This document shows positions 34,792 through 41,338 of a DNA stretch of 64,000 nt, piece by piece (positions within the stretch are counted from its first letter, which is position 1; the number at the start of each line of letters is the position of its first letter). The position numbers and the translations under genes are program-made. Origin of the DNA: DAOLCO01 sp964612555 (lineage in GTDB: Bacteria; Bdellovibrionota_C; UBA2361; SZUA-149; DAOLCO01); assembly GCA_964612555.1 (NCBI GenBank), contig CAZTBW010000007.1, forward strand, positions 62,001 through 126,000, written 5' to 3'. A model generated the notes under the pieces. It saw only the letters and a list, made by a program, of their open reading frames with translations, searched no databases and had not been told where the DNA came from.

Positions 34792-35985
34792 TTATTTTAA
34801 TTTGAGAACAAATGCCTTTGATTTTCTTTCGAAATTATAGTTTGCTTTCCATGTTTCAGGCAAGGATTCTCTTTTCACCTCCTGAAACCCCAGAGATTTA
34901 AGAAAATCCCACATCCCCGGAGCGATACTCAGGGAGAATATGAACTCTTTATTAATAGAGCGGGCGTTTTCAATGAGTTTTTCCGCAAGTGCACGGGCGT
35001 GACCTCTTCTTCTGAATCTGGGGAGGCAGAAAAATTTGGCAATTTCTATTCCTGATTCATATTCTTTCATGCGTGCCCCGGCTACAATTGATTCATTGAT
35101 TGTGTAAAGAAGAAAATCCTGAATCTGTAAAGCGAGTTCCTCCTCCGAAACAGGCAGTATGAGACCTGTGGAAACATAGGGTTTCATCATTCGACTTACC
35201 ATGAAAACATCTCTGAGATTGCCCTGACGAATATGGTTCGGGTATTCATCTGTTATTAAAGTTCCTCTCCCCTGGTGCGTAAATATTTCCTGATACAAAG
35301 CCCCCGGAGCGTCGTCAATAAGAATGAATTCACGTTTGGATTTTTCGATATTTGTTATGAGGGCTGAGATGGTTTTATGCGGGAGATTGTAAGTATGGGC
35401 AGTGTCTGAGACTCTTTCTTTCAGTTCTTGTAGTGAAATATGCGAGACTGTGTTTCCATTTTCTTTGAGTATCCCTTCGGAGCGTACATAGAGAAATTTT
35501 TTTGCGTTATAGAGGTCTGCGATATCAAAGCCTGCCTGAAGATATTCAAGGTCTTTATGAAGATTTTCTGCTCTGGTTTCCGAGTTGATCTGCTTTAATC
35601 CAATAACCACGACATCGTGGGAGTTTAACTCTTTTTTTATAACTCTTTTTCTGTGTGATGATATTTCTTTTTCCAGATTTTGCTTGAAATACTCGATGGG
35701 AACACCGCTTAAACGGTATTTTTCTATCTCCTGTTCCAAACCTTCATATTTGGGAAGAAGAACCAGTAAAAATATTCTTGAAGATTGAATTACGTGAAAA
35801 TCATTAATCAACCTTTTAAGAGATTTTTTATCGTCCAGCAGAATAACAAATAAAGAGTCCCTGAACGAAAAGGAATATTTGAAGATTTCCAGTGTATCCA
35901 GCATTTTGTCTTCAAGAGACGCCACACTCGGAGTACTAATGGAATCGGGATTGTCTGAAACTGATAGAGACTCTGAATCTTGCAT
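34792..35985 (-). CDS. N-acetylglutamate synthase-like protein (kinase-like plus GNAT)
   Basis: 397 residues in two parts. The N-terminal about 245 residues follow the amino-acid-kinase-like fold seen in N-acetylglutamate synthases, including LEIFKYSFSFRDSLFVI, ADLYNAKKFLYV and EIFTHQGRGTLI. The C-terminal part (about 255-397) is a GNAT acetyltransferase with the acetyl-CoA loop FRRRGHARALAEKL (R/Q-x-x-G-x-A). This is the ArgA layout, where the first domain senses arginine and the second acetylates glutamate. It heads a two-gene unit with the arginine-hydrolase-like gene. Some catalytic details are not verifiable by eye. Confidence 0.78.
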   Translation of the reverse strand: MQDSESLSVSDNPDSISTPSVASLEDKMLDTLEIFKYSFSFRDSLFVILLDDKKSLKRLINDFHVIQSSRIFLLVLLPKYEGLEQEIEKYRLSGVPIEYFKQNLEKEISSHRKRVIKKELNSHDVVVIGLKQINSETRAENLHKDLEYLQAGFDIADLYNAKKFLYVRSEGILKENGNTVSHISLQELKERVSDTAHTYNLPHKTISALITNIEKSKREFILIDDAPGALYQEIFTHQGRGTLITDEYPNHIRQGNLRDVFMVSRMMKPYVSTGLILPVSEEELALQIQDFLLYTINESIVAGARMKEYESGIEIAKFFCLPRFRRRGHARALAEKLIENARSINKEFIFSLSIAPGMWDFLKSLGFQEVKRESLPETWKANYNFERKSKAFVLKLK

Positions 35986-36079
35986 GAATTAATAAAGATT
36001 TTATGCCGTGTTATATTAAAATACGCCCATTTTAGAGACAAAACTTAAACTTGCAAGGACACTATTCTCCCCGGTTTCC

Positions 36080-36107
36080 TTGACACTATTAGTTATTATG
36101 TTAAATT
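36080..36107 (+). promoter_or_regulatory. Candidate promoter for rplM-rpsI
   Basis: TTGACA (36080-36085), a 16-base spacer, and TAAATT (36102-36107) lie 43 bases before the rplM start. The -35 is a perfect sigma-70 match and the -10 agrees at four of six positions. The position, ahead of a ribosomal protein operon, makes it credible. Confidence 0.5.
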
Positions 36108-36149
36108 CTTAACGCAGGATTATTTCCTTATATTTTTAGTAGGAATTGT

Positions 36150-36578
36150 ATGAGTACCGTATTTCAAACAAAAGAAGATGCCATTGCCAATCGAAAGTGG
36201 TTGCTTGTTGATGCAGAAAATCAGGTAGTTGGAAGGCTCGCATCTAAAGTAGCTAACCTTTTGCGTGGTAAACACAAGCCGACTTATACCCCTCATAATG
36301 ATGGTGGTGATTTTGTTATTGTGATCAATGCAGAGAAGGCTAAATTTACCGGTAATAAAGAAGAAGATAAATTGTTCAGACATCATACCGGCTATGTGGG
36401 TGGCTTAAAGGAAGTTACCGCTGCTGAGCTTCGGGCTGAACATCCTGAAAGAATCATTGAGTTTGCCGTGAAAGGAATGCTTCCAAAGTCCGCACTGGGT
36501 AGAAATATGATTGATAAACTTAAGGTGTACTCTGGGTCTGAACATCCTCATGTGGCACAGCAACCAACGGTAATTTAA
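36150..36578 (+). CDS. rplM: 50S ribosomal protein L13
   Basis: 142 residues, full length. Typical motifs: KWLLVDAENQVVGRLASKVA, LRGKHKPTYTPHNDGGDFVIV, the HHTGYVGGLKE segment (usually RHTGYPGG), PERIIEFAVKGMLPKSALGR and YSGSEHPHVAQQP at the C-terminus. It binds 23S rRNA early in large-subunit assembly. The rpsI gene follows 25 bases later, the universal L13-S9 arrangement. Confidence 0.97.
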   Translation: MSTVFQTKEDAIANRKWLLVDAENQVVGRLASKVANLLRGKHKPTYTPHNDGGDFVIVINAEKAKFTGNKEEDKLFRHHTGYVGGLKEVTAAELRAEHPERIIEFAVKGMLPKSALGRNMIDKLKVYSGSEHPHVAQQPTVI

Positions 36579-36603
36579 TTCGGTAATATAAAAGTTAAAA
36601 TTT

Positions 36604-37008
36604 ATGGCGCAATCCAAGTATCAGTACGCAACAGGAAGAAGAAAAAACAGCAGTGCCCGAGTGTTCCTTGCTCCTGCCGAAGAAGGTGCAGCGGTAATGA
36701 CAGTTAACGGCAAGACTCTTAATGAGTATTTTGGTAACACCGGATATGATCAGCGTGCTCTCAGACCTCTTGTAGTCTCGGAAAAGCAGGATGCCTACAC
36801 CGTACGTGTAACGGTTCGTGGTGGTGGTCTTTCAGGTCAGGCGCAAGCCATCGGTCATGGTCTGGCAAGAGTTCTTCAGTCAGTTGATTCTGAACTAAGA
36901 CCGGCATTCAAGAAAGAAGGTCTTCTTAGAAGGGATCCACGTGTAGTTGAGCGTAAAAAACCAGGTCGACACAAAGCACGTAAGAAACCACAGTTCTCCA
37001 AGAGATAG
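36604..37008 (+). CDS. rpsI: 30S ribosomal protein S9
   Basis: 134 residues. Family motifs YATGRRKNSSARVFL, VNGKTLNEYFG, VRGGGLSGQAQAIGHGLARVL, and the conserved C-terminal basic tail ending in KKPQFSKR, which reaches the P-site tRNA. L13 upstream in the same operon. It converges with the vapC-like gene, 24 bases between stops, with no obvious strong terminator in the gap. Confidence 0.97.
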   Translation: MAQSKYQYATGRRKNSSARVFLAPAEEGAAVMTVNGKTLNEYFGNTGYDQRALRPLVVSEKQDAYTVRVTVRGGGLSGQAQAIGHGLARVLQSVDSELRPAFKKEGLLRRDPRVVERKKPGRHKARKKPQFSKR

Positions 37009-37032
37009 TTTCGTTTACCACTATTACTTTTA

Positions 37033-37395
37033 TTACTTTGCAAGTGGGACTATTTTAGACCTGAGTATCCTTTTGTCTCTTGTGAGCAGGGGGATTTTGT
37101 GTACGATACTTGTTGCTGCTATCAACTCATCTGCCGGATCAGATGAAAAATCAAGTTCGGTACTTATTTGACTGATCTGGGTATCAATGGGTATTACTAC
37201 TATTTGTGAAAGAGTTCTGGCGAAATCAACTGAGAGTATTTCTATTTCAATTCTGCCAAGTTGGTTTAACTTGGCAAGCTCCCATAGTACGATAGCACTG
37301 ATGCACCATTTTTGTTCAAAGAGAATTTCTTTTTCTTTTTTTGAAACATCGCCGATTAAAGCATCTATCAGTATGTGAGTATCAAGGTTTAGCAT
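37033..37395 (-). CDS. VapC-type PIN-domain toxin
   Basis: 120 residues starting at ATG 37395 (MLNLDTHILIDAL); the open frame begins 11 codons earlier but this Met fits the PIN start. Acidic residues of the PIN nuclease site are visible: the first Asp in LDTHILID, Glu in LWELAKL, and the DPADELIAATS and TRDK blocks near the C-terminus. As in other VapC proteins it should cleave RNA when free. The start overlaps the antitoxin gene end by 14 bases, giving translational coupling. Confidence 0.88.
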   Translation of the reverse strand: MLNLDTHILIDALIGDVSKKEKEILFEQKWCISAIVLWELAKLNQLGRIEIEILSVDFARTLSQIVVIPIDTQISQISTELDFSSDPADELIAATSIVHKIPLLTRDKRILRSKIVPLAK

Positions 37396-37618
37396 CCCAG
37401 GATATTCCAGTTGAGAGTGTATCTCCATGTTTAATAATTTTGTTTTTCATGCTTCCGAGCAATAACGAAGGCTCTTGCTCTACCGGTATGACACGGGCAA
37501 TCTGCTTACCATGTTTTGTTATGATCAACCCGTTTGGTTCAAGTTGATCCAGAATTTTGAGACATTCAGCTTTAAATTTAGACACAGAAATATTTTTCAT
37601 GACATCTTTAAAGTGCAT
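37382..37618 (-). CDS. Phd/YefM-type antitoxin
   Basis: 78 residues. The N-terminal half has the DNA-binding Phd/YefM pattern: SVSKFKAECLKILDQL and then LIITKHGKQIARVIPV. The C-terminal part is the toxin-binding tail. It precedes and overlaps the PIN toxin, the normal order for vapBC-like modules, and should repress its own promoter. A 25-base palindrome lies 43 bases upstream of the start. Confidence 0.85.
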   Translation of the reverse strand: MHFKDVMKNISVSKFKAECLKILDQLEPNGLIITKHGKQIARVIPVEQEPSLLLGSMKNKIIKHGDTLSTGISWDAKP

Positions 37619-37660
37619 TACATTTCTTATTTTATAAGTATAGCAGAGAAGTTCCTGAAG

Positions 37661-37685
37661 ATATAGTCAAAAATTTTGACTATAT
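37661..37685. promoter_or_regulatory. Perfect palindrome upstream of the toxin-antitoxin operon
   Basis: ATATAGTCAAAA and TTTTGACTATAT are exact inverted copies around a single central A. Distance to the antitoxin ATG is 43 bases. Type II antitoxins of this class bind palindromes at their own promoter, so this is a likely operator. Confidence 0.5.
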
Positions 37686-37920
37686 GTATCTAGCTGAAAT
37701 AAAAGGATAATTTTTATATATAGTTGAAGTGCTTATTCGCCCCTAAATTGAGTTGTTGAGTGCTACTATTAAGAAATTGGATTAAGTCGAAGTCTTCCGA
37801 AATGGAATAAAGTAGAATTTTGAAGCTTTGCTTATTTCTATAATTTCTAGATTTGTAGAGATGATCTTAAAAGATTTTATCTGATATATTTTTGGTGTGT
37901 AAAAAAATTAAGAGAATGGT

Positions 37921-37949
37921 GAAAAAATGGGGAGAAGAAAGTTCTCCCC
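37921..37949 (-). terminator. Rho-independent terminator for the 38022-38552 gene
   Basis: Read on the minus strand: GGGGAGAA, loop CTTTC, TTCTCCCC, then ATTTTTTC. The stem of eight perfect pairs followed by six T residues is a classical intrinsic terminator about 73 bases after the gene stop. Confidence 0.8.
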
Positions 37950-38021
37950 TTGACCTTTTGTTAAACCATGTCGGCTATGTGTCGAGTCTCAGTGTTTTTC
38001 TTGATTCCAGTCCTCAGGTCA

Positions 38022-38552
38022 TCATTCTGTGAGGTAGTCCATGAATGAGAAAAAGCATCGAGCCAGCAATATTACTATCACTATGAACGAACTCCAGGAC
38101 AGAACATGAAATATTATGATCTTTACAAGCCCATGTTCGCAATTGGAAATATTTGCGCCCAGGTTTGATGGGAGTGCTAGCAATACACCCCTGTTTATCT
38201 CGAAGCCTTTAAAGTAAGCTTCGGAGCCTGAATCTATATCAGTAAGTGCGTTGAAGCCTTTCTCTAGTCGATCAACTTGTGCAACTAGTTGACTCAGGCT
38301 ATTTCCTTCACTTTTGAAAATCAGAGCGTAATGTCCTGAGTCTAAGCCGAGGTTTTTCAGCCCATCCTTATACTTACCAAGAGCCTTTGCTATTTCAGCA
38401 GGATCATTGTTCTTTTTTGCGACTTCAATCCATGCATCAGTCTCCTTACTGATTTCATATGCACGTACTTTGTACGTGTAATAAAGGTAAGTCGCGATAG
38501 AAAAAGCGATTATCGTGAAAAACGATATATATGCCCATGCTCTCCAAGTCAT
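38022..38552 (-). CDS. Two-helix membrane protein of unknown function
   Basis: 176 residues. Membrane segments at about 5-25 and 143-168 flank a soluble region (about 28-140) that would lie outside the cytoplasm. Two Cys residues (about 138 and 164) are in or near the second helix. No domain recognised. It has its own terminator downstream and a hairpin-rich region upstream, so it appears to be a single-gene unit. Its surroundings (toxin-antitoxin pair, large inverted repeats) suggest an accessory region. Confidence 0.6.
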   Translation of the reverse strand: MTWRAWAYISFFTIIAFSIATYLYYTYKVRAYEISKETDAWIEVAKKNNDPAEIAKALGKYKDGLKNLGLDSGHYALIFKSEGNSLSQLVAQVDRLEKGFNALTDIDSGSEAYFKGFEINRGVLLALPSNLGANISNCEHGLVKIIIFHVLSWSSFIVIVILLARCFFSFMDYLTE

Positions 38553-38625
38553 TTTCTTCTTTCCCTTAAACAGAACCGAGATTTAGCATCCGAAACAAAA
38601 ATATTGATTCTAAAAAAACACCAAA

Positions 38626-38681
38626 TTCACGATTCACCATTTAATGATATGAGAAGACATCATTAAATGGTGAATCGTGAA
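38626..38681. repeat. Inverted repeat with 23-base perfect arms
   Basis: Left arm 38626-38648 begins TTCACGATTCACC; right arm 38659-38681 ends GGTGAATCGTGAA; they are exact complements around a ten-base loop. On the minus strand the hairpin is followed by TTTGGTGTTTTTTT, so it may terminate transcripts from efp, though it is longer than normal terminators. Confidence 0.65.
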
Positions 38682-38741
38682 GGCGGGTAAGGAAGTTGGA
38701 ATGTAAACAATTAGCCGACTAAAACCTCATATATCGGTAAC

Positions 38742-38769
38742 CATTATGAAAGTTGATTCTTTCATAATG
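38742..38769. repeat. Inverted repeat with 11-base perfect arms
   Basis: CATTATGAAAG (38742-38752) and CTTTCATAATG (38759-38769) are exact complements around a six-base loop. It lies 60 bases from the larger hairpin. Use unknown; regulator site or part of a structured element. Confidence 0.5.
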
Positions 38770-38885
38770 ACTAACATGCAAAAAACTACCACTTTTTGGG
38801 CAGCATACTATAGGATATTAAATTTGTCAAATAATGAGCCGGTTTGAGAAAATACCAAGAACGCTACCATACTCTCATGACCCTA

Positions 38886-38948
38886 AACCAAATGATCTTT
38901 AAATCTAATTAAAGTTTAGTATTTTTTACTAATAATGCTCATTTGGTT
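38886..38948. ncRNA. Candidate three-way-junction structure
   Basis: AACCAAATGA (38886-38895) pairs with TCATTTGGTT (38939-38948). Inside lie CTTTAA (38897-38902) with TTAAAG (38909-38914), and TTAGTA (38916-38921) with TACTAA (38927-38932). Three perfect nested stems in 63 bases give a compact junction. The region is AT-rich, so chance is possible; transcription is not shown. Confidence 0.3.
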
Positions 38949-39020
38949 TCTGTCGATAACAAACTCTTAATCGACTTTGAATACCACAGGTGAGTTAGTC
39001 GAAAGCAAAGCAAATATACT

Positions 39021-39578
39021 CTACTCAGCCCTACTTAGATAAACCCCCTGTTCAGTATCTACCACTACTCTATCCCCAACTTTTACAAATGCAGGTACTG
39101 AAATAGTAAGACCTGTGTCTGTGGTTGCAGGTTTTGGTGAATTGCTGGCGGTGGCGCCTTTCATTTCGGGTTGTGTTTCTGCAATGGTGAGAGTTACCGT
39201 TTTGGGGATCTGTACGCCTATTGGTTGTTCATTGTAGCTAAGAAGTTGTACGATCATGCCATCCTGAAGGTATTTTGCACTATCACCCAGCAGGTCTTCT
39301 CCAATGGTAATCTGCTCAAATGTCTCGCTGTGCATGAAATGATAGCCGTCACCGTCTCCGTACAAGTACGTAGCATCATAGTTAAAGACATCCGCACTTT
39401 GCAGGTCTTCAGTGGAGCTGAAACGATCTTCACATTGTGTACCTGTAATCAGATTCCTTAAGCGAACCTGTACAAAAGCTCTAAGGTTTCCGGGAGTGCG
39501 ATGCTGAAAATCCATTACAGAATGAGGTGCACCCTTGTATTCAATTACATTGCCTTTCCTGATGTCTTTTGCTTTCAT
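39021..39578 (-). CDS. efp: Elongation factor P, variant with Asn at the loop tip
   Basis: 185 residues from ATG 39578 (MKAKDIRKGNVIEYKG); the open frame extends 41 codons upstream but that part is AT-rich and unlike EF-P. Three beta-barrel domains as in EF-P: KOW-like first domain, middle with SETFEQITIGEDLLGD, C-terminal with VGDRVVVDTEQGVYLSR. EF-P helps ribosomes pass polyproline. The tip of the first-domain loop is T28-P29-G30-N31-L32-R33, where the usual K-P-G-K-G carries the modified Lys; here it is Asn31. So lysylation or rhamnosylation at that place is not possible. Confidence 0.9.
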   Translation of the reverse strand: MKAKDIRKGNVIEYKGAPHSVMDFQHRTPGNLRAFVQVRLRNLITGTQCEDRFSSTEDLQSADVFNYDATYLYGDGDGYHFMHSETFEQITIGEDLLGDSAKYLQDGMIVQLLSYNEQPIGVQIPKTVTLTIAETQPEMKGATASNSPKPATTDTGLTISVPAFVKVGDRVVVDTEQGVYLSRAE

Positions 39579-39633
39579 TATAGTACCTGATATGAAATTA
39601 TTAGAGTAAGTAATATAAAAAAAGAGTATCGTT

Positions 39634-40284
39634 ATGTCAAAATTCAGGGCAATTATATTTGATATGGATGGGACACTGCTTGATACCGAGTTTCTAGCCA
39701 AGATGTTCTGGGGAAATGCAATAGAGTATCATGGGCTGAAAGCAGAGCAGACATTCCTTGATGGTATGATTGGTACTTCTTCGTCCGCGGTAAAGGAAAG
39801 TTTTTATCGGCAGTACGGTGAAAAGTGTTCTTATGATGACATTAAAGAACAAAAATTAAAATTCGAGCTCGAATACTATGACTCAAACCCGATTCCTTTA
39901 AAAAACGGTGCACATGAAATCCTTGCTTACATTAAGGAATCTTTGTCACTGCCTATCGGACTTGCCACTTCAACTGAACGAAAAAGAACTGATTTTCGAC
40001 TCGAAAAAACGGATATTGGAAAATATTTTTCATACACCTTATGTGGTGATGAAATAAGTAAGCCAAAACCTGATCCGGAGATTTATCTGCGAGTTATGAA
40101 AGAGCTTTCTGTTACTCCCGACGAGTGCCTCATTGTAGAAGACTCGTATACCGGAGTATCTGCCGGCATCGCATCCTCAGCGCCTGTGGTGTGGATTAAG
40201 GATACGGTGGATATCCCCGAAGAGTTACAAAAAAAAGTATGGAAACGGTTCGATAATTTATTTGAACTGCGTGAGGTTCTCTAG
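39634..40284 (+). CDS. HAD-superfamily hydrolase, beta-phosphoglucomutase-like
   Basis: 216 residues. HAD motif I is FDMDGTLLDTE (nucleophile Asp and acid/base Asp), a helical cap follows (about 17-85), motif II is the GLATST strand, motif III Lys is in ISKPKPDPEIY, and motif IV is IVEDSYTGVSAG. This arrangement is that of small phosphatases or phosphomutases of the PGM-like subgroup. Substrate unknown. It is divergent from efp (55 bases between starts) and shares its stop codon bases with the convergent rpsT. Confidence 0.88.
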   Translation: MSKFRAIIFDMDGTLLDTEFLAKMFWGNAIEYHGLKAEQTFLDGMIGTSSSAVKESFYRQYGEKCSYDDIKEQKLKFELEYYDSNPIPLKNGAHEILAYIKESLSLPIGLATSTERKRTDFRLEKTDIGKYFSYTLCGDEISKPKPDPEIYLRVMKELSVTPDECLIVEDSYTGVSAGIASSAPVVWIKDTVDIPEELQKKVWKRFDNLFELREVL

Positions 40285-40553
40285 GCGGCAGTTCCGGCAC
40301 CGTTTACCCTTTGGTGTAGTCTTGAAATAGTTCTTGCAGCGGTCTTTTTATGGAGTACTCCATGTATGGCTGCTTTATCAAGAAGTCTGGTGGCAACACC
40401 TGCTTGCTTCTTTGCACCTTCAAGATCACCACTCTGAATGAGAAGAGATGTTTTCTTGACTGCTGTTCTGATTGCAGACTTTGCAGTTCTGTTTCTCTCA
40501 CGCCTTTTCAGGCTCTGTCGGTGTCTCTTTAATGCAGAAGGATGATTTGCCAT
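40281..40553 (-). CDS. rpsT: 30S ribosomal protein S20
   Basis: 90 residues, highly basic and helical, with the S20 start MANHPSALKRHRQS and RNRTAKSAIRTAVKK, then a C-terminal helix KKTAARTISRLHQRV. It binds 16S rRNA helix 44/9 regions. Length is standard. Its TAG overlaps the TAG of the HAD gene on the opposite strand through the palindrome CTAG (40281-40284). Confidence 0.95.
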   Translation of the reverse strand: MANHPSALKRHRQSLKRRERNRTAKSAIRTAVKKTSLLIQSGDLEGAKKQAGVATRLLDKAAIHGVLHKKTAARTISRLHQRVNGAGTAA

Positions 40554-40678
40554 ACTTAAAAAAATTAATGATATCCAGATAATAACTAAAAATTCAGGTG
40601 GGAATACTAATCTAACTGTAAAATATTGTAAAGTAAGGGCAGTATTTTATTGCTTAATATTCTAAGTATCTGAAAATA

Positions 40679-41218
40679 TTACTCATTTCTTCTCCCTGAA
40701 TCATTGATCTGAAATGTCGTATAAGTACCGTCCTTTAACTGGGCGACAACATATGCATTATCCGGATAGGAATCCCCGGGTTTTGAGAAACGAAAATGAG
40801 CGCGGTTACCATTATGAGTGTCCCCACTGAATTTTCCGCTTTCAATCATATTTGTACTTCCCGGGGGTAGTGAGGAGTGTATGCTGGTGCTTTGTACTTT
40901 TCCGGTGAGTGATTGAGGCAGGAGTATTACCAGTTTACCATTATTTTCAGAGACGGGCTTCCATAAAAAGCCGCTTCTGGAGACGGATATGTGTTTTCCT
41001 GCTGTTTGTATTTCCTGCGGAGTTCTAAAAGGTACTGCAATTGATGCAGGAGTGTGTTGTTGTACACTCGGTAGAGGAGTGTAGCTTTTTGAATTAAGTT
41101 CACTCAGCTGCTCTGAAGCGGTACTACCAGGGGCAGCTGATACACTTGGAGGTACAAAAAGCGGTGTACTGGAATAGCTCACAACTGGTGGTTTTTCCAC
41201 GCTTGGTAATATTTTCAT
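40679..41218 (-). CDS. Hypothetical protein with C-terminal beta-rich domain
   Basis: 179 residues. The first about 80 are Pro/Ser/Thr-rich and probably disordered. The rest (about 82-179) is beta-rich with FLWKPVSENNGKLVILLP, NGNRAHFRFSKPGDSYP and YVVAQLKDGTYTTFQI. I recall similar F-L-W-K-P-x-S-E...G-K-L-V-x-L-L-P domains in unnamed bacterial proteins but no function. No signal peptide. It lies downstream of rpsT on the minus strand across a 125-base gap, and a 120-base divergent gap separates it from the YhcG-type gene. Confidence 0.6.
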   Translation of the reverse strand: MKILPSVEKPPVVSYSSTPLFVPPSVSAAPGSTASEQLSELNSKSYTPLPSVQQHTPASIAVPFRTPQEIQTAGKHISVSRSGFLWKPVSENNGKLVILLPQSLTGKVQSTSIHSSLPPGSTNMIESGKFSGDTHNGNRAHFRFSKPGDSYPDNAYVVAQLKDGTYTTFQINDSGRRNE

Positions 41219-41338
41219 AAAATAATCCCTATTGTCTTAATTAAATCGTATCTTGTCCTTCATTTTGTTATCGCTCGATTTAAAGAGATGACTCAGGGAA
41301 GTTGAAAAAAAGATGTTCTAAGGGTAAATGATTAAAAT

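Larger units (their letters stand above)
37619..38021. other. 403-base AT-rich stretch between two minus-strand genes
   Basis: It contains the palindrome 37661-37685 near the antitoxin start, then about 220 bases of AT-rich DNA in which I see no gene, and the intrinsic terminator 37921-37949 serving the minus-strand gene at 38022. A short frame at 37916-38032 on the plus strand overlaps that terminator and is not believed. Confidence 0.55.
38553..39020. other. 468-base non-coding stretch rich in inverted repeats
   Basis: No gene seen. Three separate foldable elements lie in it: a hairpin with 23-base perfect arms (38626-38681), one with 11-base perfect arms (38742-38769) and a compact three-stem structure (38886-38948). 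It separates the end of efp from the start side of the membrane-protein gene, both on the minus strand. Confidence 0.65.

Noticed and set aside
37916..38032. 38-codon plus-strand frame
   Set aside because: It runs through a clear terminator of the opposite gene and overlaps that gene's 3' end.
39579..39701. 41-codon upstream extension of efp
   Set aside because: The EF-P family start MKAKDIRKG at 39578 is clear, and the extension is AT-rich and overlaps the divergent HAD gene start.
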